Source: Calothrix sp. FI2-JRJ7 (GTDB lineage: Bacteria > Cyanobacteriota > Cyanobacteriia > Cyanobacteriales > Nostocaceae). From it: 34,675 nucleotides of DNA. The stretch's first letter is position 1; each line of letters begins with the position of its first letter. The DNA is taken from positions 1 through 34,675 of the forward strand of contig JAHHGX010000066.1 of NCBI GenBank assembly GCA_019359675.1. Reading direction: 5' to 3'. Shown here piece after piece: positions 24,535 through 32,852 of this stretch. Position numbers and translations under genes: made by a program. The notes below the pieces were generated by a model. The model did not search any database. It was not told the DNA's origin and worked only from the letters and a program-made list of their open reading frames with translations.

Positions 24535-25791
24535 ATGCATCATTTGGTAGAATCAACAAACGTGTCATTGATTTTAACGGGCGAGAATATAATTATAGCT
24601 TGTTGTTATTTTGCTATATCATCAGGAATATCATATGGTGTATGGCGTAACAGACATGCTGGGGTAGACCCACTTGTAATGGCAGTAGCAGGAATATTTT
24701 TTAGCTGTGCAATTGGTCATGGTATGCATGGTGCTGGGATGCTGGGACTACCTAATGCAATTGCTTGGCAAGCTGCAACAGATTTAGCTACGGTAATAAT
24801 TGCCATATATTTTCTGAGTTTTTATCGAAGCTTTGATTTGCTAGCACGCTTCAGTCAAATATTTTCTTCTAAAGTCGAGCTTGAAAATAAAAATGAAATT
24901 TTAGAAGAAGCAATGCGGAAATTACAGCGTACTCAAAGTCAATTAATACAACAAGAGAAAATGTCTGGTTTAGGGCAGTTAGTGGCAGGTGTTGCACACG
25001 AAATCAATAATCCTGTAAATTTTATACACGCCAATCTCGATTATATGCAGGAATATACTCTTGACTTGCAGGGATTTGTAGAACTGTATCAAAAATATTA
25101 TCCGACACCAGTCGCAGAAATTAGCGCGCGAGCAAAAAAAATTGATTTAGAGTTTATCAAACAAGATTTGTTCAAAATTCTCAAGTCGATGACAATAGGT
25201 ACTGAGCGCATCCAGGAGATAGTATTATCCCTGCGGAACTTCTCGCGTATGGATGAAGCAGAGTTGAAAAAGGTAAATATTCATGAAGGAATTGACAGTA
25301 CATTGTTAATTTTGCAGCATCGTTTTATAGCTAGTTCTGAAAAATTAGAAATAGAGATTATCAAAAACTATGGCGCCATTCCAGAAGTAGAGTGTTATCC
25401 AGGACAATTGAACCAAGTGTTTATGAATATTTTATCAAATGCGGTTGATGCTTTGGAAGAAATAAATCACGAACGAAAAAAGCAAAATATAAAAGGCAAT
25501 TCAAATAAAATTACAATTAGCACCTCCATAGTGGATTCGCAATGGGTAGAAGTAAAAATTGCCAATAATGGCCCAGATATTCCCGAACATTTACACCAAC
25601 GTATTTTCGACCCATTTTTCACGACAAAACCCGTTGGTAAAGGTACAGGTATGGGAATGTCTATCAGCTATCAAATTATTACTGAAAGACATCAAGGCAA
25701 GTTAATGTTTACATCAATGAGTGGCGCCGATACAGAGTTTATAATCCAAATTCCCATTTGTCAAAAGTCTCTTGCGGCGCTACGAACTTGA
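24535..25791 (+). CDS. membrane histidine kinase, ethylene-receptor-like N terminus
   Basis: A 418-residue kinase with three N-terminal membrane helices (about 17-37, 46-66 and 78-98), a coiled coil (110-145), H-box AGVAHEINNPVNF (His155) and an ATPase domain (NILSNAVDALEE, IFDPFFTTK, GKGTGMGMS). In the G1 box DxGxG reads NNGPDIP. The first helices match the ethylene-binding domain of ETR1-type receptors: IACCYFAIS aligns with IALAYFSIP, and Cys58-x3-His62 aligns with the copper ligands Cys65/His69. The Tyr25-to-Cys58 distance of 33 residues equals the ETR1 Tyr32-to-Cys65 distance. ETR1 Asp25 corresponds to Asn18. No response regulator is adjacent. A copper/ethylene or related small-molecule sensor is inferred. 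Confidence 0.9.
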   Translation: MHHLVESTNVSLILTGENIIIACCYFAISSGISYGVWRNRHAGVDPLVMAVAGIFFSCAIGHGMHGAGMLGLPNAIAWQAATDLATVIIAIYFLSFYRSFDLLARFSQIFSSKVELENKNEILEEAMRKLQRTQSQLIQQEKMSGLGQLVAGVAHEINNPVNFIHANLDYMQEYTLDLQGFVELYQKYYPTPVAEISARAKKIDLEFIKQDLFKILKSMTIGTERIQEIVLSLRNFSRMDEAELKKVNIHEGIDSTLLILQHRFIASSEKLEIEIIKNYGAIPEVECYPGQLNQVFMNILSNAVDALEEINHERKKQNIKGNSNKITISTSIVDSQWVEVKIANNGPDIPEHLHQRIFDPFFTTKPVGKGTGMGMSISYQIITERHQGKLMFTSMSGADTEFIIQIPICQKSLAALRT

Positions 25792-25797
25792 TAAAAA

Positions 25798-25978
25798 TTA
25801 AGATTTTAACTGGCTTGCTATATAGCTATGTAATCTATACTTATACCTTTTTAAAATTTTGAAAGCTTGTTGCTCAAGAAAGTCGAATTCGTTCTCGACT
25901 CAACCCCATATGTTGAGCAACTTGAACTAAAGTTTGCTCCTTTCCATTGGCTAAACTACGTAATTGGGGGCTAAACTT
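25798..25978 (-). pseudogene. remnant of sigma-70 region 4
   Basis: The minus strand reads LANGKEQTLVQVAQHMGLSR followed by ERIR, then after one surplus base in a TTTCTT run LLEQQAFKILKRYKYRLHSY and IASQLKS-stop (TAA at 25798-25800). This is the region 4.2 helix-turn-helix and C terminus of a sigma-70 family factor, where SRERVRQLExxAL is diagnostic. Upstream the match is broken (FSPQLRSLANG lacks the expected LRFGL) and regions 2-3 are absent. It is the decayed 3' end of a group 2/3 sigma factor gene. Confidence 0.7.
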
Positions 25979-26007
25979 TATTCGTGGCGCCGAATTGTTC
26001 GATAAAC

Positions 26008-26240
26008 TGGAATAATTACACGCTCAAAAATCCGTTGCATCCAGTACAATTTGCTTTGATTTGTGTTGGAGTTTATTTATTGTGGCGCCAACAGCATCAA
26101 AATAGTACATTTGTTGCAGATGTATAAGTTTTATCTTATTAATGTGGATGTGGGGAGACGGGTTTGTAAAAACTTACATGGTCTTTGCTGGTAGCTATAT
26201 ATTATGGCATTACCGCAAAGAACTTCGGGAAGTTAATTGA
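26008..26240 (+). pseudogene. remnants of a small membrane protein
   Basis: Two frames in tandem read like one membrane protein: WNNYTLKNPLHPVQFALICV then GVYLLWRQQHQN (26008-26127, stop TAA), and MWMWGDGFVKTYMVFAGSYI then LWHYRKELREVN (26142-26240, stop TGA). Aromatic, helix-like segments with short basic ends suggest two transmembrane helices. I cannot name the family. The broken frame indicates decay. Confidence 0.4.
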
Positions 26241-26347
26241 ACATGAATTTTAGGTCTATATTTTGGTACTAATGTTCGCGCCATCAAGTGCTGGCACTGC
26301 CCACCCTACGTGGTATTTCAAAAATGAAGTAGGAATCCTATATTAAA

Positions 26348-26508
26348 AAAATCTTCACACGGTGCCAAAATTCCTAGAGGATAAATTGGGTGTAAACATA
26401 TCCTCTAGGAAAATCTTCACATGGCGCCAAAATTCCTAGAGGATAAATCAGGTGTAAACATATCCTCTAGGAAAATCTTCACACGGCGCCAAAATTCCTA
26501 GAGGATAA
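26348..26508. repeat. 62-bp tandem repeat, 2.6 copies
   Basis: Units start at 26348, 26410 and 26472 with AAAATCTTCACA. Each has CGG(T/C)GCC or TGGCGCC, then CCTAGAGGATA, a 16-bp spacer and the inverted TATCCTCTAGG. The first unit has GGTGCC where the others have GGCGCC. The third unit is cut after GGATAA by the MITE-like element that begins at 26510. Confidence 0.9.
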
Positions 26509-26509
26509 C

Positions 26510-26626
26510 AGGACTTACGCATAAAAACCTAGAAACCTGGAATATACGTTGATAGCATGTAATAAAAATGACGATTTGTCTGCGACAATGAATGCGTAGA
26601 AACCAGGTTTATGCAGCGTAAGTCCT
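26510..26626. mobile_element. 117-bp MITE-like element
   Basis: Perfect 11-bp terminal inverted repeats AGGACTTACGC and GCGTAAGTCCT bound a 117-bp element without coding capacity. Inside, CCTAGAAACCTGG and AGAAACCAGGTTT extend the symmetry. It interrupts the 62-bp tandem array. No clear target duplication is visible. The TACGC ends resemble the GGGCTTACGCAA at 12236, so the family may be dispersed and mobilised by a transposase elsewhere. Confidence 0.65.
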
Positions 26627-27168
26627 AGATAAGTCAGATTTACATGTATTTTCTAGTACTTTATGTGATTTATGAAAGTGGCCGACACCTAACTCTAACT
26701 TTGACTCTCTAGTAGATGCATTATCAGACTGATGGTGTAACCAAATGTATGCAGTTATTGATGTACTTAGGGTGCATCAAGATGGATAAGCTTCTTAGCT
26801 TTATGAGACCAACCACAGGTTTTCAGGAAGTACCGAGAATAAAAGCGTGCAGAAGTGAAAGGTATACTATTTATTACAAACAAATTTTATGTATAAGTAT
26901 CTGTTACGATAACTGTATACAAGTTGAATAGTAATATCCTCTCATAATATACAAAATATTTTTGTTTGAGAATTGTAGATATTACACAAAATGCTAAAGT
27001 AAAATTACTTAAATATTTTTTTGACAGCATTTATATTATGATGTTGGTTTCTATATATAGTGCTGGTTTCTATATATAATGTTGGGTTTCCCTGCGGGAC
27101 ACTACGTGAACGCAAAGCCTCCACCCAACCTACGGTATTTTACGGTATCCGTTACATCCGTTGCCAGT
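26627..27168. other. intergenic, no supported gene
   Basis: About 540 AT-rich bases. A 71-codon plus-strand frame (26716-26931) has no family resemblance or ribosome site and is not accepted. The 3' part holds two 19-bp tandem copies of TGGTTTCTATATATA (27045-27082) and the palindromic repeat at 27080. Confidence 0.5.
27080..27134. repeat. TGTTGGGT/ACCCAACCTACG palindromic repeat
   Basis: The ends GTTGGGT and ACCCAAC are inverted copies; inside are CCCTGCGGG and a CGCAAAGCCTCC segment that matches, in reverse orientation, the repeat at 6074-6107. It lies 34 bp beyond the 3' end of the cNMP-binding gene. Confidence 0.75.
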
Positions 27169-27609
27169 TTATTCTTCGATTCCAAATTCATTAATAACTG
27201 CATTTAAATCGCGTATACGACGTGAGAGAACGCGAATAATATTTAAAGCAATTTCGGGTGTTTCTTCGATAGCGTCGTGTAATTGTTCTTGAGTTAATTC
27301 TAAACAATCTGATTGTTCGAGGGTTGTTGCAGTAGCAGAACGTGGTTGAGCGTCAAAAACTGCCATTTCTCCAAAGGATTCACCTTGAGGAAATACAGCA
27401 AGCTGTCGGTCTTCGATATGAACTTTGACGCGACCAGAAACTACTATAAACAGTGAGCGTCCTTCTTCTCCTTGTCGGAAAATTGTATGATTGGCGCCAA
27501 ACGACCATTCGTCCATAACAGAGGCAAGACGAACAATAAAATCATCGCGTAATTCTTGAAAAATCGGAACTCGACGAACGAATAATAAACGGTCAACGCT
27601 GGTTAACAT
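27169..27609 (-). CDS. cyclic nucleotide-binding domain protein
   Basis: A 146-residue protein that is a single cNMP-binding fold (IFQELRDDFIVRLASVMDEW, FRQGEEGRSLFIVVSGRVKV). The phosphate cassette GESFGEMAVFDAQPRSAT is canonical and keeps the Arg, so cAMP or cGMP binding is plausible. No DNA-binding or catalytic domain follows. It lies 35 bp downstream of the transporter/HEAT gene on the same strand, so it is probably co-transcribed and may regulate that protein; in related families both parts can be one chain. Confidence 0.92.
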   Translation of the reverse strand: MLTSVDRLLFVRRVPIFQELRDDFIVRLASVMDEWSFGANHTIFRQGEEGRSLFIVVSGRVKVHIEDRQLAVFPQGESFGEMAVFDAQPRSATATTLEQSDCLELTQEQLHDAIEETPEIALNIIRVLSRRIRDLNAVINEFGIEE

Positions 27610-27644
27610 ATTAATATATTGGCTTAGGTTTACTAGTGGTTATT

Positions 27645-30600
27645 TTAAAGATATTTTTGAATTAACTCTTTGACTTGGGCTGCAATTAAAGGTGCCGGGT
27701 CTTTTTGTAACTGTGGTAATAATTCAATGAGTATACGACGTGAAGCTATATTTAGATAACAAATAGCTGCTTCACGCACAAAACTGGTGGGGTGACGTAA
27801 GTTTTCAATTATTTGCTCTGTGGTCAAACGAATACGCGCAGCAGAAGCAAAATGAAAACAACATGCTAAACACCAGTCAGATAGTGAGTTTTCGAGAGTC
27901 AGTAAATGACGAATTCGGTCACTAACTACCATTTGCTCGTATTTACATATTTTTGCTTCCATTAAAGCTTGAAGTTTTTGTTCTGGGTGACGTTTATCTA
28001 AAATCATTAGCAGTAGCGATTTATTGGGTAATATAACTGTATGCTCTAGTATTTCTAAACCCCGCGCTAGGTTTTTTGGTGATTCTGATAAAACATTCAA
28101 TGCTGCCGCTTGGATTGTATCTTGAGAGTAAAGTAGCTTTAAAAACAAAAATAATCGCTCTTTTATATCTAATTCTAAATCGAGTAACGCACGCTGTAAT
28201 AATTGGCATATCGCCATTACTTTACGACTAGATAGATAATCAGTAATGAATTCGCGTGTTTTATATTCTAAATAATTTGCGTATACTTCACCTTGTGTTT
28301 CTAAATCTCTATACGCAGCATATATCTCACTTAAAAAGGCTATTTCCTCATCGATTAATCGTTCTACGTGAGTTTCATACGATTTCTCGACTAAACCAGA
28401 AATTCCTTCTTTTTCATTTCGTTTAAGTAAGCTACGAAGAATAAGGTCGCGGTCTTTACGCTTCGATGTTTCTAAACTTTTCCATAACGTATCCATTGCT
28501 TCCCACGTCGGAATTTCTCCTATTGTTCGCCATGCATACATCCGCACTATTTCTGGTTTATGTGGATTTGTCGCTAAATCCAGTATTAATGGTAATCCTT
28601 CGTTTTCGAGTTTGACGATAGCACGCATCGCACAAGCGCGTGTTGATTTATAGTAAAGTCCACCTAGAAGTGCGGGGTAGTAATCTTCTAATCGTGTTGC
28701 TGCTATCATTTCTAGCACTGCACGACGCACCCGCAATGATTTGTCTTCTAATAAGTTTGGAATTAAGAGTCGTAACGTTTGTAAATAAACTGCTGCGTTT
28801 AATGCTCTGACTGCATCTACTCGTTCACGTTCACTCGAACTAGTTAGCATTGCTTTGAGTGTGCGAGTACCTGCGACTTTTTGCTGCGTTGTTCCTTGAC
28901 GCAATAGTAATGCTGCGGCAGTCGCGCGAATGATGGGATGTTCTTCGTTAAGAAATTGTTCAAGTTTGCTTAAGTTAGGATTATCTTCTGCTAGCCAAAC
29001 ATAACGCAAGACTAGCGCGAATATTTCGGGGTTTACCTCGGTTTCAGATTGTTTGAGTAGTGAATTGACTTGTGGTACGTATGTTTTTGTCGCACCTGCA
29101 TCAAGCATTGCTTCTAAAGAAGATATTTGTAGCGTGCTTGGTAGTTTGGTTAGTAATGGCGCCAGTACTTCTGCTGCTCCTTGCGGGTCAATAGTAGCTA
29201 ACAATTCAATACATGAACGTTTATCACTTTCGGTACCTGATTCTTTTAGTGCTTTGACCACCGCTTGTTTAAATGTACGCACGTCAACATCGGCGCCTGT
29301 TAATTTGCCCCTTCCTGCACTCAACACCAGCAAATCTACATAAAGTGAACGTAGTATCCAAAGTAACCCTAAACAAATAAGCGCGACAATTGTTGTTTCA
29401 GCTACTAATGCCCAATTTTTTGCTAACGGAATTCGGTTAGCCTCGATAAAAAGAGTAATTAAAATTACAATACCTGCGATACCTGTACCCCAAGCTTCAG
29501 CAATACCCCCCGATAAGGTTTGTACACTCGAACGAAATTTATCAGGAATTGGTTGAAATAGCAGAGGACTACCACTAACTACTAACGTGTAACGCAGTAG
29601 TTCGTCAAAAAACTTCAAAATTACTAAACCCCAAAAAAAGTGTTGCCCTTGTGTGATTGGCAGTAAACTTAATGATGTAATCGATAAGGGTAGTAGAACC
29701 GCAATACAAATTGGTAAAGTTGCTGTGGCAAAAAAGACTCCAAACCGTTCGAGGACTCGACTGGATACAAATAACTGCATCAATAGTTCGCAAACCCCAG
29801 TCACCCCGCTAAATATCCCTAAAAAGCTTGCTATCTCTTGACCACTATAATTTGTTTCGATTTGAGTTAAATATTGAAAGTCGATTAATATATTAATTAT
29901 TTGTAATAATCCAAAAAAAGCAAATAAGAACAGCGAGTAGTGCCTTAGCTTCCCAGAAAGTTGTGGTCGTGCGCGTCCATCCCCTGAAGCTACTTTTTCA
30001 GGTTCGGGAAATGAACTTTTTTGTTCACTGCTTAAATAACGGAGGATTAAGGCGCCTGCGATAATAAAAATTGCCGAAACGGGAATGATAATATTTTTAA
30101 GTCCTACGAATATCAACAGCAGTGGCAAACTAAAACCGCTGAAAATATCCGCAACCAATAGTCCACTACTGATTATGGGGTATGCTCGCTTAATTTCACG
30201 AATGTTAAAGATGTGATTGGCAGCTATAGAAGTGTTGAGGTCGTTAAGCACATAAAACGCATCAACCCATAACCGTAATAGAAATACGGTAGCTACAGCA
30301 AGGTAAGGAATTTCTAAACCCAAACGCAGTACTATTAGCGGTATGAACATGCATGGTGCAATTGCCGCTATTACGTAACGCAAGGAAAACATTTTTTGCA
30401 AACGGGAGTAAAAAAAAACGAGTAGCGTACCCATTACGGCACTGGCAAGATAAATCAAAGGCAACCAACTGGCGCCATACTTACCCAAAAACAGCGCTAC
30501 AGTACTATCTTCTGTCCAACGTAACCCTACGGATGTTGTGGTATAAAAAGCCAGCATTAGCCACGTGCGTCTACTCTCCTCTGGACGCAAATTTACAATC

Positions 30601-30662
30601 GCCAAGATTTGCTCATTTAAGTTTTTACCTAACCCTTTAGCCGACCAATGATTGAGTTCCAT
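27645..30662 (-). CDS. Npt/MFS-like transporter fused to HEAT repeats
   Basis: A 1005-residue membrane protein. Residues about 1-445 hold 11-12 hydrophobic helices in a layout like ATP/ADP translocase-related (Npt1/Npt2-type) or MFS carriers (FYTTTSVGLRWTEDSTVALF, IREIKRAYPIISSGLLVADI, IPDKFRSSVQTLSGG). A loop rich in charge (SFPEPEKVASGDGRARPQL) separates the two bundles. Residues about 460-1005 are alpha-helical HEAT-type repeats (LLEDKSLRVRRAVLEMIA, HPIIRATAAALLLRQG). The substrate is not known; nucleotide exchange is only a family guess. The downstream cNMP-binding protein is probably in the same operon and may be a detached regulatory subunit. Confidence 0.85.
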   Translation of the reverse strand: MELNHWSAKGLGKNLNEQILAIVNLRPEESRRTWLMLAFYTTTSVGLRWTEDSTVALFLGKYGASWLPLIYLASAVMGTLLVFFYSRLQKMFSLRYVIAAIAPCMFIPLIVLRLGLEIPYLAVATVFLLRLWVDAFYVLNDLNTSIAANHIFNIREIKRAYPIISSGLLVADIFSGFSLPLLLIFVGLKNIIIPVSAIFIIAGALILRYLSSEQKSSFPEPEKVASGDGRARPQLSGKLRHYSLFLFAFFGLLQIINILIDFQYLTQIETNYSGQEIASFLGIFSGVTGVCELLMQLFVSSRVLERFGVFFATATLPICIAVLLPLSITSLSLLPITQGQHFFWGLVILKFFDELLRYTLVVSGSPLLFQPIPDKFRSSVQTLSGGIAEAWGTGIAGIVILITLFIEANRIPLAKNWALVAETTIVALICLGLLWILRSLYVDLLVLSAGRGKLTGADVDVRTFKQAVVKALKESGTESDKRSCIELLATIDPQGAAEVLAPLLTKLPSTLQISSLEAMLDAGATKTYVPQVNSLLKQSETEVNPEIFALVLRYVWLAEDNPNLSKLEQFLNEEHPIIRATAAALLLRQGTTQQKVAGTRTLKAMLTSSSERERVDAVRALNAAVYLQTLRLLIPNLLEDKSLRVRRAVLEMIAATRLEDYYPALLGGLYYKSTRACAMRAIVKLENEGLPLILDLATNPHKPEIVRMYAWRTIGEIPTWEAMDTLWKSLETSKRKDRDLILRSLLKRNEKEGISGLVEKSYETHVERLIDEEIAFLSEIYAAYRDLETQGEVYANYLEYKTREFITDYLSSRKVMAICQLLQRALLDLELDIKERLFLFLKLLYSQDTIQAAALNVLSESPKNLARGLEILEHTVILPNKSLLLMILDKRHPEQKLQALMEAKICKYEQMVVSDRIRHLLTLENSLSDWCLACCFHFASAARIRLTTEQIIENLRHPTSFVREAAICYLNIASRRILIELLPQLQKDPAPLIAAQVKELIQKYL

Positions 30663-30705
30663 GCATTTGTACGAAAGTGGTGAGCGTCACCCAAGTGAAG
30701 GATAA

Positions 30706-30726
30706 ACGAACAGAACGATTGTTCGT
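30706..30726. promoter_or_regulatory. ACGAACA/TGTTCGT palindrome upstream of transporter
   Basis: A 7-bp inverted repeat with a 7-bp spacer lies 44 bp before the start of the transporter gene, in its presumed promoter or leader. It could be an operator; the regulator is unknown. Confidence 0.35.
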
Positions 30727-30747
30727 ATAGACAGCGCTTACGACAAA

Positions 30748-30794
30748 AGTCCTGAGCTACTGAGTATTATTTTTCCCACTCAGCGCTCAGGACT
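30748..30794 (-). terminator. infC transcript terminator-like hairpin
   Basis: AGTCCTGAGC pairs with GCTCAGGACT, with a second inner ACTGAGT/ACTCAG stem. Read on the minus strand it is followed by TTTTG. It lies 48 bp beyond the infC stop and separates infC from the transporter gene. Confidence 0.6.
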
Positions 30795-30842
30795 ATCATG
30801 TTTTATGTAAATTTTTGGTAATCGTGCAATTGAATAACGCTA

Positions 30843-31376
30843 TTATTTTTTTGGCGATATTAGCATCATCATGTTCCTACCCTCTTTTTTGGGCATTTGC
30901 TGCACTTCACCAACTGAGTCTAGGTCAGTTGCCATGCGCTTTAGCAGTTCTTCTGCCAAGTCGCTGTGTTGAATTTCTCGACCCCGGAACATGACGGTAG
31001 CTTTTACCTTGTCCCCATCTTTCAAAAAGCGCTCTGCTTGCTTGACGCGCACGTTATAGTCGTGTGGTTCTATTTTGTAGCGCATCTTGACTTCTTTAAC
31101 ATCAGCAGTATGCTGTTTCTTCCTCGCTTCCCGCGCTTTCTTCTCTTGCTCAAACTTGTATTTGCCATAGTCCATAATACGGCATACAGGCGGTTCGGCT
31201 TTATCTGAGAGAAGCACTAGGTCTAGCTCTTTTTCTTCTGCTAGTTGTAATGCTTCATTGGGTGTTAAAATTCCCAATTGGGCGCCGTCGGTATCAATGA
31301 CCCGAATTTTTGGAAAGCGGATTCGTTCGTTAATTTGGGGCAGGTCGCGACTTCTTCTTTTTTCAATCACAGCCAT
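30843..31376 (-). CDS. infC: translation initiation factor IF-3
   Basis: A complete 177-residue IF-3, which binds the 30S subunit, keeps it free of 50S and checks the start codon-initiator tRNA pair. The N domain has [14 protein letters not shown] and [15 protein letters not shown], the linker is the basic [15 protein letters not shown], and the C domain has [20 protein letters not shown] and [18 protein letters not shown], ending [12 protein letters not shown]. It starts with ATG, unlike the AUU start of E. coli infC, so that autoregulation device is absent. The upstream TAGGAGC-like bases lie on the wrong strand, and no clear ribosome site is seen. rpmI and rplT are not beside it. Confidence 0.97.
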   Translation of the reverse strand: MAVIEKRRSRDLPQINERIRFPKIRVIDTDGAQLGILTPNEALQLAEEKELDLVLLSDKAEPPVCRIMDYGKYKFEQEKKAREARKKQHTADVKEVKMRYKIEPHDYNVRVKQAERFLKDGDKVKATVMFRGREIQHSDLAEELLKRMATDLDSVGEVQQMPKKEGRNMMMLISPKK

Positions 31377-31850
31377 TTATGATTTGTAGGAGCTATTTGC
31401 TAAGATTTTGGTTACTATCCGAATGTGTACGCAACAGTCAAAGCTAAATACCATCGATAATCAAAGGTTTCTCAACAAAAGATACCTCTGTTCCGAGTTT
31501 AGCTAATTCACAAACAAGTGCGTTTGCGATAACTTTATTTAGCTATACTTGTTATTCTACTCACTCCAACCCAATTTCTGTCAAATTGTTAACCCTTATT
31601 ACAAAACGTCAGTCGTCATATACTATTCTAACAGCTACGACCCTCTAATTTATCAAGCTTTTTATCCGTAATTATACTTAATTTTAACGCTTAGATTTTT
31701 ACTTATAGATACCATAAATCTTATTAATAGTGCCTCAAAAAAGTATATTTTATCGGTATTTGCAAACATACACCGATTAATTTACTTAGAATAGATTTAG
31801 CAACTGGTAATTATGTCTCTTCAAACTTAAAACTGTTTACAAAATTTAAC
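31377..31850. other. intergenic, divergent promoters
   Basis: About 475 AT-rich bases between infC and the divergent hydrolase gene. No open frame, repeat or RNA structure stands out. It should contain both promoters and any infC leader. Confidence 0.5.
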
Positions 31851-31854
31851 GTGC

Positions 31855-31860
31855 GGGAGG
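31855..31860 (+). promoter_or_regulatory. Shine-Dalgarno GGGAGG deciding the hydrolase start
   Basis: GGGAGG ends five bases before the ATG at 31866, so the protein starts MVQLMWQQ. The in-frame GTG at 31851 lies before this site and is rejected. Confidence 0.7.
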
Positions 31861-31865
31861 TGTGG

Positions 31866-32804
31866 ATGGTACAATTGATGTGGCAGCAAAGAGTTGGGGC
31901 ACAGCGCGATTGGGTTTGGCGGGGATGGCAAACTCGCTATACATATATTCGGGGTTTACAAACTGGTTGTGATTCTGTACCCATCATTCTTTTACATGGT
32001 TTTGGTGCTTCCATTGGTCACTGGCGCCAAAATTTGGAGGTATTGAGCGAGCATCATACAGTATACGCCCTTGATATGTTGGGATGGGGCGCCTCTGTGA
32101 AAGCACCTGTAAATTACAGTGTTAGTCTTTGGGCTGAACAAGTATACGACTTTTGGCAGAGTTTTATTGGTAAGCCAGTGGTGATAGTGGGAAATTCGCT
32201 AGGTTCGTTAGTTTCTATAGCTGCTGCTGCTGCCCATCCAGAAATGGTAAAGGGTTTAGTGATGATGAGTTTACCTGACCCATCATTAGAGCTTGAAGCG
32301 ATTCCCCCATTATTACGTCCAACTGTCGCCACAATTAAAAATTTTGTTGCTTCACCTTTATTTCTTAAGCCTTTATTTTATTTTCTGCGTCAACCAGGGG
32401 TGTTACGTCGTTGGGCAGCAATTGCGTATGCTAACCCAGAAGCGATTACTGATGAATTAATTGATATTATTGCGGGTCCTACGCAAGACAGAGGCAGTGT
32501 TCGTGCATTTACTGCTTTGTTCAAGGCCTCGATTGGCACCAATTTTAGTCCTAGTGTTAAAGCTATTTTGCCGACTTTAAATATACCAATGTTGTTGGTG
32601 TGGGGGAAGAAAGACAGATTTGTTCCACCTGCATTGGCGCCCATATTCGCGCAGTACAATAGTAATTTACAGATACTCAACTTAGATAATGTTGGGCATT
32701 GTCCCCATGATGAGAGTCCGGAGGAAGTAAATCAAGTGATTTTAGACTGGATTGATAGAACATTAGTTCGAGTTACGTCAAGTTCTGTAATGGAAGAATG
32801 CTAG
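31866..32804 (+). CDS. alpha/beta fold hydrolase
   Basis: A 312-residue cytosolic hydrolase. The oxyanion motif LLHGFGAS (about 42-49) precedes the nucleophile elbow GNSLGS with Ser111; the acid is probably the Asp in WGKKDRFVPP and the base the His in VGHCPHDE, giving a complete catalytic triad. A helical cap (about residues 130-215) lies between. The sequence resembles plant and cyanobacterial chloroplast-type hydrolases of the pheophytinase/epoxide-hydrolase-like group, but the substrate cannot be fixed. The start is set by GGGAGG. The nuclease gene follows after 48 bp on the same strand, so co-transcription is possible. Confidence 0.93.
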   Translation: MVQLMWQQRVGAQRDWVWRGWQTRYTYIRGLQTGCDSVPIILLHGFGASIGHWRQNLEVLSEHHTVYALDMLGWGASVKAPVNYSVSLWAEQVYDFWQSFIGKPVVIVGNSLGSLVSIAAAAAHPEMVKGLVMMSLPDPSLELEAIPPLLRPTVATIKNFVASPLFLKPLFYFLRQPGVLRRWAAIAYANPEAITDELIDIIAGPTQDRGSVRAFTALFKASIGTNFSPSVKAILPTLNIPMLLVWGKKDRFVPPALAPIFAQYNSNLQILNLDNVGHCPHDESPEEVNQVILDWIDRTLVRVTSSSVMEEC

Positions 32805-32852
32805 CCTGGATTGCTTGAAAGTTTGTATCGTCGCAGAAAATAGAATCTTACA

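Noticed and set aside
26348-26508. CRISPR-like array
   Set aside because: The 62-bp units are repeated throughout with no variable spacers, so it is an ordinary tandem repeat.
26716-26931. 71-codon plus-strand frame
   Set aside because: No ribosome site, Cys- and Tyr-rich composition typical of AT-rich noise, and no family features.
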